Below are positions 15,951 through 24,184 of a DNA stretch of 64,000 bases, piece by piece. The stretch lies in assembly GCA_046081125.1 (NCBI GenBank), contig JBJTVH010000032.1, forward strand, positions 1 to 64,000, given 5' to 3'. Made by a program: the position numbers and the translations under genes. The first letter of the stretch is position 1. The number at the start of each line of letters is the position of its first letter. This DNA comes from JBEIFW01 sp046081125. GTDB lineage: Bacteria > Actinomycetota > Acidimicrobiia > Acidimicrobiales > Ilumatobacteraceae. A model generated the notes under the pieces. It saw nothing but the letters and a program-made list of their open reading frames with translations. It was not told where the DNA came from and did not search any database.

Positions 15951-17222
15951 TCACCAGTAGCCGAGGCGCTCGGCGTCGGCGCGCAGCCGGGGCCGGTCGT
16001 CGGGGTGGGCGATGCCGACGAGCGCTCGGGCTCGCTCGCGGATCGAGCGTCCCCACAGCTCGGCCACACCCCATTCGGTGACGACCTTGTCCACCGTGTT
16101 CTTCGCCGTCGTCACCACGTCACCCGGGGCCAGCTGCGGCACGATCTTGCCCACCCCGTCGCCGGTGCGGGAGTGCAGCACGATGAACCCCTGGCCACCG
16201 TCGGACGCCATCGCCCCACGGGCGAAATCGGCCTGACCGCCCGACGACGAGTAGTACCGGCCGGCGATCGTCTCCGACGCGCACTGGCCGAGGAGATCGA
16301 CGGCGACGGTCGCGTTGATCGACACGAACCCGGGCTCCTGTGCGATCAGGCGTGGATCGTTCACATACCGCACCGGCCACAGCTCGAACGCCGCGTTCTC
16401 GTGCAGGTACTCGTACAGCGCAGCCGTGCCCAGCGCGAAGGTGCCCACGACCTTGTTGCGGTTGTTGCGCTTCCGTACCCCGGTGACCACACCCGATTCG
16501 ATCAGCTCGATCACCCCGTCGCTGAGCAACTCCGTGTGGATGCCGAGGTAACGGTGGTCGCCGAGCGCCGACAGGATCGCGTTGGGGATCGCGCCGATCC
16601 CGGTCTGCAGCGTCGCCCCGTCGGGGATCCGCTCGGCGACGAGCGCGGCGATCCGACGATCCGCGTCGTCGATCGGTGGCGGGGGCACCTCGACGAGCGG
16701 GCGGTCGACCTCGCACCAGCCGAGCACCTGGCTCACGTGGATCTGGTTCCGGCCGAACGTGCGCGGCATCCGGCTGTTGGCCTCCACGAAGAACCGGGCC
16801 CGGCCGATGAAGCTCGCCACATAGTCGGCGTTGGTGCCCAACGAGAAATAGCCGTGACGGTCCGGCGGGGACACCGCAGCGAGCAGGAGCGGATCCGTCG
16901 TTCGCCGGCGCAGGATCTCCCGCATCTCGCTGAAGTGGTTCGGCACCAGCTCGACCGTGCCGCGGTGGAACCACGGGCGCGTGACCGGCGACAGGAAGTA
17001 CGAGACGTGCCGAACCCGATCGCCGAGCTCACCCCGGATCGACGGTCGGTCGTGCAGGGCGTGCATCTGGTGGATCCGCACCCGCTCCAGCCGTTCGGCC
17101 GCAGCCTCGAGGGCATCGAGCAGTGCGACGGGTTCGCCGTTGGACAGCGGCACGATCACGTCTGCCCCGGGGCCGACGTGCTCGACGACGGCCTCGGGAG
17201 CCACGGGCGGCGGGATCGGCAC
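15951..17222 (-). CDS. Acetyl-CoA hydrolase/transferase family (4-hydroxybutyrate CoA-transferase-like)
   Basis: A class I CoA-transferase of 423 residues with the two-domain fold of acetate or 4-hydroxybutyrate CoA-transferases. It has VIVPLSNGEPVALLDAL at the N-terminus, NHFSEMREILRRR, LQTGIGAIPNAILSAL, the catalytic glutamate in HTELLSDGVIEL, and a C-terminal YYSSSGGQADFARGA block that closes the active site. It exchanges CoA between acetyl-CoA and another short acid, or hydrolyses acetyl-CoA. It is monocistronic, divergent from queF by 38 bases. The specific acid is not determined. Confidence 0.88.
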   Translation of the reverse strand: MPIPPPVAPEAVVEHVGPGADVIVPLSNGEPVALLDALEAAAERLERVRIHQMHALHDRPSIRGELGDRVRHVSYFLSPVTRPWFHRGTVELVPNHFSEMREILRRRTTDPLLLAAVSPPDRHGYFSLGTNADYVASFIGRARFFVEANSRMPRTFGRNQIHVSQVLGWCEVDRPLVEVPPPPIDDADRRIAALVAERIPDGATLQTGIGAIPNAILSALGDHRYLGIHTELLSDGVIELIESGVVTGVRKRNNRNKVVGTFALGTAALYEYLHENAAFELWPVRYVNDPRLIAQEPGFVSINATVAVDLLGQCASETIAGRYYSSSGGQADFARGAMASDGGQGFIVLHSRTGDGVGKIVPQLAPGDVVTTAKNTVDKVVTEWGVAELWGRSIRERARALVGIAHPDDRPRLRADAERLGYW

Positions 17223-17260
17223 GCCGGCACGGTACCGGCCGCGCCAGACTGGCTTCCCCC

Positions 17261-17650
17261 ATGGAACCCGTGCCCACCGATCACCTGACCCTGCTGGGCC
17301 GCACCGTGCAGCACCCGGTCGCCCACGTCGAGACGTTCGCGGCGCCGCCCGGCTGCACGCTCGTGCGGTTCACCACCGACGAGGTGGCCTCGATGTGCCC
17401 GGTCACCAACCAGCCCGACCTGTCGCGGGTCGTGATCGAATACGAACCGGCCGGGCGCTGCGTCGAGTCGAAATCGCTGAAGCTCTATCTGTGGGGCTTT
17501 CGCGACCGAGCGGTGTTCGCCGAGGCGCTCGCCTGCGAGATCGCCGACGAGATCATGACGAGCGCCGGCCCGAGCCGGGTCACCGTCACCCTCACCCAGC
17601 GGCCTCGCGGCGGCATCACCGTCGAGACCGTCGCCGAACGACGCTCCTGA
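17261..17650 (+). CDS. queF: 7-cyano-7-deazaguanine reductase, short type
   Basis: Reduces preQ0 to preQ1 with NADPH, an early step towards queuosine. At 129 residues it is the single-domain (unimodular, T-fold) type. The thioimide-forming cysteine is Cys46 in MCPVTNQPD, and the NADPH/substrate motif ESKSLKLYLW is at 69-78. I use ATG 17261; the open frame upstream overlaps the divergent CoA-transferase gene and lacks family similarity. Together with queG 5 kb away it indicates queuosine synthesis or preQ0 salvage, though queC, queD, queE and tgt are not in this window. Confidence 0.93.
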   Translation: MEPVPTDHLTLLGRTVQHPVAHVETFAAPPGCTLVRFTTDEVASMCPVTNQPDLSRVVIEYEPAGRCVESKSLKLYLWGFRDRAVFAEALACEIADEIMTSAGPSRVTVTLTQRPRGGITVETVAERRS

Positions 17651-17666
17651 CCCGCCCCGCATTCAT

Positions 17667-17711
17667 TCTGTGCGCACGTCGGCCGCACCACGCGGCCGTC
17701 CGACGCACAGA
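17667..17711. terminator. Possible bidirectional hairpin between queF and photolyase
   Basis: TCTGTGCG at 17667-17674 pairs with CGCACAGA at 17704-17711, with a second GC-rich paired block CGGCCGC/GCGGCCG inside. No T-run follows, so it would be a non-canonical terminator shared by two convergent genes. Confidence 0.45.
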
Positions 17712-17716
17712 ACCGA

Positions 17717-17744
17717 GTGAGGGACCCGGGGTGAGGGACCCGGG
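17717..17744. repeat. 14-bp direct tandem repeat
   Basis: GTGAGGGACCCGGG is present twice head to tail in the short space between queF and the photolyase stop, followed by a third partial GTGAG. Confidence 0.8.
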
Positions 17745-17767
17745 GTGAGCGGGGAGGGTCGGGGGCG

Positions 17768-19126
17768 TCAGCGCAGGCCGGCGTTGCGAGCCTTGTACGC
17801 CGCGATCGCCTCGGCGTGGTCGACGATCGGGTCGGGGTAGCCGCACCGGCGCCGGGTGGCCGGCTCGGGGGCATGGATCTCCTTGCCGGTCACGGCACCC
17901 AACTCGGGCACCCAGCGGCGGATGTACTCACCCCGGGGGTCGAACCGGGTGGACTGCACCGTCGGGTTGAAGATCCGGCTCGGGTTCGAGTCAGTCCCGG
18001 TCCCGGCCGTCCACTGCCAGTTGAGCTGGTTCGACGCGAGGTCACCGTCGACGAGCCAGTCGAGGAAGTGCGCGGCGCCGCGCCGCCAGTCGACCGCCAG
18101 GTCCTTGCACAGGAACGACGCCACGATCATCCGGGCCCGGTTGTGCACGAACCCCTCGGCGCGCAGTTGGCGCATCGCGGCATCGACGACCGGGTAGCCC
18201 GTGCGGGCCTCGGCCCAGGCCGCGAACCCCTCGTCGGCCTCGTCGCCGTCGACCCAGGCGATGCGGGCGTCGCGCACGTCGCCGGTGGCGACCTGCGGGC
18301 GAGCCGCGAGCAGCTGCGCGTAGAAGTCCCGCCAGCACAGCTGCCGAACGAACGGCTCCCCACCGGGCCGGTCCCGCAGGCGGGTGGCCACTTCGAGCGG
18401 AGACAGGCATCCGAAGTGCACGTCGGCCGAGATGCGCGACGTCGATGCAGCGGCGAGGTCGTCGCGCCCGGAGTCGTACCCGGCGAGGTGGTCGACGGCC
18501 CAGCGCCGCAAGCGCTCCGTGGCCACCGTCTCGCCGCCGGCGAGCACGTCGGGCGACGGCACCCCTGCGGTGAGCTCCCCGAGGCCGGGTAGCCGCCCGG
18601 GGTCGAGTCCGTCGGGCAGCCGCACCGCCGCAGGCGTCGCGGCGAGCGCCCGCCACGGCGCCACCGCCCAGCGCTTGTAGTACGGGGTGAAGATCACCCC
18701 GGGCCCGCCCGACGCCGGCCCGACGGCGAGCGGCGGTACCACGGTGATCCCCGGATGGTCGTGGACGCCGACCCGCTCCCCCACGGCGCGGCGCAGGCCG
18801 GCGAGCCGCCGGGTCGCCAGGGCCGACACGTCTGCGCCGAGGTGCACCGCCGTGGCACCGGTCTCGGCGACCAGGTTTGCGACCGTCGGCACCCACGCAC
18901 CGCGGCGCACCACGAGCGCACCGCCGAGGCGACGCAGCGAGCCGTCGAGGTCGGCGAGCGCGTCGAGCAGGTAGCGCACCCGGTTCGGGGCGCCGAAGCG
19001 GGCGAGCACCGCGTCGTCGAACACGAACACCGGCACGATCCGGTCCGCTGAGGCCACCGCCGCCGAGAGCGCAGGGTGGTCCCGCACCCGCAGGTCGCGG
19101 GTGAACACGACGACCGCGACGGTCAT
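17768..19126 (-). CDS. phrB: Deoxyribodipyrimidine photolyase
   Basis: Repairs cyclobutane pyrimidine dimers using blue light and FADH. The 452 residues show the N-terminal antenna domain VAVVVFTRDLRVRDHPAL and the C-terminal FAD domain with GCLSPLEVATRL, VRQLCWRDFYAQLL, GYPVVDAAMRQL, RMIVASFLCKDLAVDWRRG and WQWTAGTGTDSNPSRIFNP, the last two being signatures of class I photolyases. It is the third gene of a DoxX / DUF2256-DUF3253 / phr operon, and its ATG overlaps the stop of the DUF2256 gene by four bases. A cryptochrome role is less likely given the intact repair motifs. Confidence 0.93.
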   Translation of the reverse strand: MTVAVVVFTRDLRVRDHPALSAAVASADRIVPVFVFDDAVLARFGAPNRVRYLLDALADLDGSLRRLGGALVVRRGAWVPTVANLVAETGATAVHLGADVSALATRRLAGLRRAVGERVGVHDHPGITVVPPLAVGPASGGPGVIFTPYYKRWAVAPWRALAATPAAVRLPDGLDPGRLPGLGELTAGVPSPDVLAGGETVATERLRRWAVDHLAGYDSGRDDLAAASTSRISADVHFGCLSPLEVATRLRDRPGGEPFVRQLCWRDFYAQLLAARPQVATGDVRDARIAWVDGDEADEGFAAWAEARTGYPVVDAAMRQLRAEGFVHNRARMIVASFLCKDLAVDWRRGAAHFLDWLVDGDLASNQLNWQWTAGTGTDSNPSRIFNPTVQSTRFDPRGEYIRRWVPELGAVTGKEIHAPEPATRRRCGYPDPIVDHAEAIAAYKARNAGLR

Positions 19127-19518
19127 CGCCGGCCCCCGGCGGGGCGGATCCGGATCGGACCCCGGGCCCGCGACGGGTCCACCACCTGGCCTCCCTGGGT
19201 GATCTCCACCTCGCCGGCCTCGACGAGCCGCCGCGCCGCAGCCCGGGCCGGCTCCATCAGCTCCCGCCAGTCGTCGGCGCCGCCGACGACCCGCGCCGCT
19301 TCCGACGGGCAGATCGAGGCCCCGTTCGCCCGCGCTGCGAGCAGCGTGCGGATCGCCGTCTCCAGCTCGCCGTCGACGTCACGCCGGCCGCGACGGCGGC
19401 AGGCGTCGCTGCACCAGCGGACCTCGTCCCACGTGCGCGCCCACGCCTTGCGCCAGGTCATGGTGCGCCCGCACCCGACGCAGGTCTTCGTCGGCAGTGG
19501 CGCCGTGCGCCCGCTCAC
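19123..19518 (-). CDS. DUF2256 and DUF3253 fusion protein
   Basis: A 131-residue two-part protein. Residues 8-43 are DUF2256, a small zinc-ribbon-like module with cysteines 13, 16, 36 and 40 around TWRKAWARTWDEVRWCSD. Residues about 48-120 resemble DUF3253, a winged-helix-like domain (LETAIRTLLAARANGASICPS, then ARAAARRLVEAGEVEITQGG in parts). DUF2256 proteins are often encoded beside photolyase or cryptochrome genes, as here. GTG 19518 overlaps the DoxX stop (GTGA), and its own stop overlaps the phr ATG, so all three are co-translated. A DNA-repair accessory role is inference. Confidence 0.85.
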   Translation of the reverse strand: MSGRTAPLPTKTCVGCGRTMTWRKAWARTWDEVRWCSDACRRRGRRDVDGELETAIRTLLAARANGASICPSEAARVVGGADDWRELMEPARAAARRLVEAGEVEITQGGQVVDPSRARGPIRIRPAGGRR

Positions 19519-20024
19519 GCCTTGGCCGGCGGCCGATAGAAGACCGCCATCTGCGCGATCCCACCGCCGACGCCGAGCACCCCGGCCACGAGTGCGCCCC
19601 ACCACCCGTCGACGTAGCCGTCCTCCACGATCCCGAACGCCGCGTCGAGCGACCACTGCCCGGCCCCGATCGCACCGACGGCGAAGCCGACGACGGCCAG
19701 CACGAACACGTACTCCCAGCCCTGGCCGGGCCGGAACACGAAGAACCCCTTGTCCCGGTGCGACGTCCAGCCCGCCACCACCATCAGCCCGACGATCGAG
19801 GCACCCGCGAACGGCGTGAGCAGCCCGACGGCGAGGAGCACCCCGCCGCCGATCTCGGTGCCGGCCGCCAGCCAGGCGTTGAGCACCCCCGGCTTCATGC
19901 CCATCGAGTCGAACCACTTGGCGGTGCCGGCAATGCCGTTGCGGACCTTGTTCCAGCCGTGCAACGCCATCGTGACCCCGACGGCGACCCGCAACACGAA
20001 CAGGGCCAAATCGACGTGCTCCAT
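19515..20024 (-). CDS. DoxX-family membrane protein
   Basis: A 169-residue membrane protein with four helices and the DoxX opening LALFVLRVAVGVTMALHGWNK, then GVLNAWLAAGTEIGGGVLLAVG. The start is taken at ATG 20024, preceded by GAGGAT; an upstream frame start adds 13 Arg-rich residues that do not fit the family. DoxX-type proteins act in membrane redox or thiol-stress complexes in mycobacteria. It opens the operon that continues with the DUF2256-DUF3253 protein and photolyase, linking a membrane redox protein to light-driven DNA repair by position only. Confidence 0.85.
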   Translation of the reverse strand: MEHVDLALFVLRVAVGVTMALHGWNKVRNGIAGTAKWFDSMGMKPGVLNAWLAAGTEIGGGVLLAVGLLTPFAGASIVGLMVVAGWTSHRDKGFFVFRPGQGWEYVFVLAVVGFAVGAIGAGQWSLDAAFGIVEDGYVDGWWGALVAGVLGVGGGIAQMAVFYRPPAKA

Positions 20025-20058
20025 GGGCGCATCCTCGCGGGCGGCACGCCGGGGGGGC

Positions 20059-20064
20059 CACACT
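20059..20064 (+). promoter_or_regulatory. Putative -10 hexamer of the marC-like gene
   Basis: CACACT, seven bases before GTG 20072, in the 47-base divergent gap with the DoxX gene. Confidence 0.35.
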
Positions 20065-20071
20065 GGGCGCC

Positions 20072-20677
20072 GTGGACGACCGGGTCGAGTTGTTCGTGCG
20101 CACGGCGGTCACCGTCGGGGTGATCCTCGACCCGCCCGGCAACGTGCCGATCTTCCTCGCGCTCGCCCGGGACTTCGACACCGCGCACCGCCGCCGGGCC
20201 GCCTGGCAAGCGACCGGGCTGGCGACGGTGCTCATCCTCGGGTTCGCGCTGTTTGGTGACGTCGTGCTGCGCGTGCTCGGGATCTCGTTGAGCGCGCTCC
20301 AGGTCGCCGGGGGCCTGCTGCTCAGCCTCGTGGCGCTGCAGCTGCTCGGCCCGTGGAAGACCGACGACGACACGCCGGCCACCCACAACGTGGCCCTCGT
20401 CCCGCTGGGCACCCCGCTCCTAGCCGGACCGGGAGCGATCGCGGCAACGATGGTGGCGGTACGAGGCGCCGGTGACGTGCCCGGCGTGGCCTTCGCCGTC
20501 GCCGGTCTGGTCGCGGCGCTCGCCGGCACCCTCGTGTGTCTGCGGTTCGCCGCCAGCTTCGCGAAATACCTGAGCGACAACGCTCTTCACGTCCTCAGTC
20601 AGATCATGGGCCTGCTCACCGCAGCGATCGCCGTGGAGCTCGTCGCCGACGGGGTGCGCGGATTGGCTGCCGCCTAG
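20072..20677 (+). CDS. MarC-family integral membrane protein
   Basis: A 201-residue protein with six predicted membrane helices. The family fingerprints are DPPGNVPIFLAL near the N-terminus and the repeat-related LVPLGTPLLAGPGAIAATM in the middle, together with GDVVLRVLGISLSALQVAGG. MarC/UPF0056 proteins are inner-membrane proteins of unresolved, probably transport, function. GTG 20072 is the start. The gene precedes the acyl-CoA carboxylase by 42 bases, but the latter has its own strong ribosome binding site, so operon membership is uncertain. Confidence 0.88.
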   Translation: MDDRVELFVRTAVTVGVILDPPGNVPIFLALARDFDTAHRRRAAWQATGLATVLILGFALFGDVVLRVLGISLSALQVAGGLLLSLVALQLLGPWKTDDDTPATHNVALVPLGTPLLAGPGAIAATMVAVRGAGDVPGVAFAVAGLVAALAGTLVCLRFAASFAKYLSDNALHVLSQIMGLLTAAIAVELVADGVRGLAAA

Positions 20678-20719
20678 GCCGCACCGGGCAGGATGGCCCG
20701 GCACGCAGGAGGGGGACAC

Positions 20720-23700
20720 ATGGGTGTGACGAGGGTGCTGGTCGCGAACCGCGGCGAGATCGCGGTGCGCGTGATCCGGGCCGCAGCCGACCTCGGGATC
20801 GCGTCGGTCGCGGTCGAATCGGGCGACGACGCCGGATCGCTCGCCGGGCGGCTCGCCGATGCGGTGGTGCCGTTGGGCCGCAGCGGCGTCGCGGCCTACC
20901 TGGACCGCGACCGGCTCGTTGCGCTCGCACTCGAAGCCGGGTGCGACGCGGTGCACCCGGGCTACGGGTTCCTGTCGGAGGACGCCGGGTTCGCCGCCGC
21001 CGTCGAAGCGGCCGGGCTGGTCTTCGTCGGACCCACCCCGGCGGCGATGGCCGCCCTCGGCGACAAGGCCGCCGCCCGGCGGGCGGCGACCGCGGCCGGG
21101 GTCCCGGTGTTGCCGGCGACCGACGGGCCGACCTCGCTCGAAGCCGCCGGCGAGTTCCTGGCCGAGCACGGACCGTTGGTGCTCAAGGCGATCGCGGGTG
21201 GGGGCGGGCGGGGGATGCGCCTGGTCCGCAGCGTCGAGGAGTTGGCCGAGGCCTGGGAGCGGGCCCGGTCCGAGGCGCAGGCGGCTTTCGGCAACGGCGA
21301 CGTGTACGCCGAGCGGCTCGTCGAACGGGCCCGCCACGTCGAGGTGCAGGTGCTCGGCGACGCGACCGGTGCCGTGATCCACCTCGGCACGCGCGACTGC
21401 AGCCTGCAGCGCCGTCACCAGAAGCTCGTCGAGCTGGCGCCCGCCCCGGATCTCGACGACACCCTGCGCGCCGCGCTGCACGACGCCGCCGTGCGCCTCG
21501 CCACCTCGGTCGGCTACCGCGGGGCCGGCACCGTCGAGTTCCTGGTCGACACCTCGGCCGGCAACGCCGCCGGCAACGCTGCTGGCAACGTCGCCGGAAG
21601 CGCCGCCGGCACGTTCGCCTTCATCGAGGCCAACGCCCGCCTGCAGGTGGAGCACACGGTGACCGAAGAGATCACCGGCGTGGATCTCGTCCAGGCCCAG
21701 CTGCGGATCGCGGCGGGCGCTTCGCTGGCCGATCTCGGCCTGGCGACACCGCCGCTCGTGCGGGGTGCAGCGGTGCAGCTACGGATCAACCGCGAGGTGC
21801 TCGCCGCCGATGGCACGGTGAAGCCGGCCGGCGGCACGATCAGCGCGCTCGACGTGCCCGGCGGACCCGGCGTGCGGGTCGACACCGGGGCGTCGGTGGG
21901 CGACCGCCCGAGCCCCGCGTTCGACTCGCTGCTGGCCAAGCTGGTCGTGTCGGTCCCCTCGGGGCGTCTCGACGACCTGCTGGGCAAGGCCGCTCGCACC
22001 CTGCGCGAGCTGCGCGTCGAGGGGGTGGCGACCAACGCCGGCGTGCTGCGGGCATTGCTCGAACGGCCCGAGGTGCGCGCCTGGACGGCCACCACCCGCT
22101 TCGTCGACGCCCACGTCGCCGAGCTCGTCGCCGCGGCCCCGCCCCCGGTGACCGGCCCGGCCGTCGCCGGCGCCACCCGACCGGGCCTGGCCGGGGTGCG
22201 CGTGACGAGCGACGATCCATTGGCGGTGCTCGCCCTCGGCAAGACCGAGGGGGCACCCGCCGTCGCCGCACCGGTCGCCGTGGAGGACGGCCCGGTGGTC
22301 CGGGCCCCGATCCAGGGCACGATCGTGTCGGTCGACGTCGCCGAAGGCGACCTGATCCCCGTCGGGGCGCCGGTCGCCGTGATGGAGGCGATGAAGATGG
22401 AGCACGTCGTCACCGCCACCGTTTCGGGCCGGGTCGTGCAGGTAACCGTGGCCAAGGGCGACACGGTCTGGGAGGACCACGTCCTCGTCGTGCTCGAACC
22501 GGCCGACGTCGCCGAGACGGGTGGTGGCGGGGAGCAGGCCGTCGACCTCGACCGGATCCGGCCCGACCTCGCCGAGGTAATCGAGCGCCACGAGATCGGC
22601 CTCGACCACCGCCGGCCCGACGCGGTGGCCCGGCGCCGCAAGACCGACCAGCGCACCGCCCGTGAGAACGTCGCCGATCTCGTCGACGAGGGCTCCTTCG
22701 TCGAGTACGGCGCGCTCGCAATCGCCGCTCAGCGACGCCGCCGGCCGTTGCAGGAGCTGATCGAGAAGACGCCGGCGGACGGCATGGTGACCGGGATCGG
22801 CCGCGTCGGGGGCCACCCGACGGTCGTGCTGTCGTACGACTACACGGTGCTCGCCGGCACGCAAGGCCAGCAGAACCACCGCAAAAAGGACCGGCTGTTC
22901 GAGCTCGCCGAGCGCCAGCGCCTGCCGGTAGTGCTGCTGACCGAAGGCGGCGGCGGGCGCCCCGGCGACACCGACGCCATCGGCGGTGGCGGGCTCGACT
23001 GCCTTGCGTTCCTCTGGTTCGCGCAGCTCTCCGGGCTCGTGCCGCTGGTCGGGATCAACTCCGGTCGCTGCTTCGCCGGCAACGCCGCGCTGCTCGGGTG
23101 CTGCGACGTGGTGATCGCGACCCCGAACTCGAACATCGGGATGGGCGGCCCGGCGATGATCGAGGGCGGCGGCCTGGGGGTGTTCCGCCCGGACGAGGTG
23201 GGCCCGATGGCGGTCCAGGTACCCAACGGCGTCGTCGACATCGTCGCCGCCGACGAGGCCGATGCGGTCGCGATCGCGAAGCAGTACCTGTCGTACTTCC
23301 ACGGCCCGGAACCCGACTGGTCCTGCGCCGACCAGCGTCTGTTGCGCCACGCCATCCCCGAGAACCGTCTGCGCACCTACGACGTCCGCCAGGTGATCGC
23401 GACGATGTTCGACGAGGGGTCGGTGCTCGAGCTGCGCCGCCACTTCGGCGTCGGCATGGTGACCGCGCTCGCCAAGATCGAGGGCCGCCCGGTCGGCGTG
23501 GTGTCCAACAACCCCAACCATCTTGCGGGCGCCATCGACTCCGACGGCGCCGACAAAGCGGCCCGGTTCCTGCAGCTGTGCGACGCGTTCGATCTGCCGG
23601 TCGTGTTCCTGTGCGACACCCCGGGGATGATGGTCGGGCCCGAGGTGGAGAAGACCGCGCTGGTCCGGCACTGTTCCCGGCTGTTCGTCACCGGCGCGAA

Positions 23701-24091
23701 CCTGACCGTGCCGTTCGTGACGATCGTGCTGCGCAAGGGCTACGGCCTGGGGGCCCAGGCGATGGCCGGCGGGAGCTTCCGGGCGCCGCTGTTCACCGTC
23801 GGCTGGCCGACCAGCGAGTTCGGCGGGATGGGGCTCGAGGGCGCAGTGAAGCTGGGGTTCCGCAACGAACTCGCCGCCATCGAGGACCCGGTGGCCCGCA
23901 AGAAGGAGTTCGACGACCGGGTCGCCCGGATGTACGAGAACGGCAAGGGCGTCTCGATGGCGTCCCACCTGGAGATCGACGACGTGATCGACCCGGCCGA
24001 CAGCCGCCGTTGGATCCTGTCGGCGTTCGCGGCAGCCCCGGCCCCGGCGGCGCGCACCGGCAAGAAGCGACCCAACATCGACACCTGGTGA
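20720..24091 (+). CDS. Single-chain long-chain acyl-CoA carboxylase (BC-BCCP-CT fusion)
   Basis: One 1,123-residue polypeptide holds a complete biotin-dependent carboxylase. Residues 1-450 are biotin carboxylase (LVANRGEIAVRVIRA, HPGYGFLSE, KAIAGGGGRGMR, EANARLQVEHTVTEE). The biotin carrier lies around VMEAMKMEH with Lys559 biotinylated. Residues about 600-1123 are the carboxyltransferase (LLTEGGGGRPGD, PAMIEGGGLG, VVFLCDTPGMMVG, GWPTSEFGGMGLEGA). This order is that of the mycobacterial LCC enzymes, which carboxylate acyl-CoAs of varied length for lipid synthesis or breakdown. AGGAGGGGGA precedes ATG 20720. An Ala-Gly-Asn repeat inserted at residues 280-297 within the carboxylase domain is unusual. 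Confidence 0.93.
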   Translation: MGVTRVLVANRGEIAVRVIRAAADLGIASVAVESGDDAGSLAGRLADAVVPLGRSGVAAYLDRDRLVALALEAGCDAVHPGYGFLSEDAGFAAAVEAAGLVFVGPTPAAMAALGDKAAARRAATAAGVPVLPATDGPTSLEAAGEFLAEHGPLVLKAIAGGGGRGMRLVRSVEELAEAWERARSEAQAAFGNGDVYAERLVERARHVEVQVLGDATGAVIHLGTRDCSLQRRHQKLVELAPAPDLDDTLRAALHDAAVRLATSVGYRGAGTVEFLVDTSAGNAAGNAAGNVAGSAAGTFAFIEANARLQVEHTVTEEITGVDLVQAQLRIAAGASLADLGLATPPLVRGAAVQLRINREVLAADGTVKPAGGTISALDVPGGPGVRVDTGASVGDRPSPAFDSLLAKLVVSVPSGRLDDLLGKAARTLRELRVEGVATNAGVLRALLERPEVRAWTATTRFVDAHVAELVAAAPPPVTGPAVAGATRPGLAGVRVTSDDPLAVLALGKTEGAPAVAAPVAVEDGPVVRAPIQGTIVSVDVAEGDLIPVGAPVAVMEAMKMEHVVTATVSGRVVQVTVAKGDTVWEDHVLVVLEPADVAETGGGGEQAVDLDRIRPDLAEVIERHEIGLDHRRPDAVARRRKTDQRTARENVADLVDEGSFVEYGALAIAAQRRRRPLQELIEKTPADGMVTGIGRVGGHPTVVLSYDYTVLAGTQGQQNHRKKDRLFELAERQRLPVVLLTEGGGGRPGDTDAIGGGGLDCLAFLWFAQLSGLVPLVGINSGRCFAGNAALLGCCDVVIATPNSNIGMGGPAMIEGGGLGVFRPDEVGPMAVQVPNGVVDIVAADEADAVAIAKQYLSYFHGPEPDWSCADQRLLRHAIPENRLRTYDVRQVIATMFDEGSVLELRRHFGVGMVTALAKIEGRPVGVVSNNPNHLAGAIDSDGADKAARFLQLCDAFDLPVVFLCDTPGMMVGPEVEKTALVRHCSRLFVTGANLTVPFVTIVLRKGYGLGAQAMAGGSFRAPLFTVGWPTSEFGGMGLEGAVKLGFRNELAAIEDPVARKKEFDDRVARMYENGKGVSMASHLEIDDVIDPADSRRWILSAFAAAPAPAARTGKKRPNIDTW
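21557..21610 (+). repeat. 12-bp coding tandem repeat inside biotin carboxylase
   Basis: GCCGGCAACGCC and close variants are repeated four times (21557, 21569, 21581, 21593) with a half unit after. It encodes AGNA-AGNA-AGNV-AGSA between a beta strand and the FIEANARLQVEH block. Confidence 0.9.
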
Positions 24092-24107
24092 CCCCGAGCG
24101 GGCGCCA

Positions 24108-24174
24108 TTCCGCCGCGCCCGAGCTTCCGCCGCGCCCGGGCCGACGCCGTACGGACAGCCCCCGTACGGACAGC
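24108..24174. repeat. Two small direct repeats in convergent intergenic gap
   Basis: TTCCGCCGCGCCCG occurs at 24108-24121 and 24125-24138; CCGTACGGACAGC at 24147-24159 and 24162-24174. The 93-base gap otherwise holds nothing recognisable; it may help end transcription of the two convergent genes. Confidence 0.75.
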
Positions 24175-24184
24175 GCCCGTTCGC

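Noticed and set aside
17123..17260. N-terminal extension of QueF to 175 residues
   Set aside because: It is antisense to the CoA-transferase N-terminus and Arg-rich; short QueF proteins begin where ATG 17261 places them.
21779..23968. A 729-codon minus-strand frame inside the acyl-CoA carboxylase gene
   Set aside because: Antisense shadow of a gene with full biotin carboxylase, carrier and carboxyltransferase motifs.
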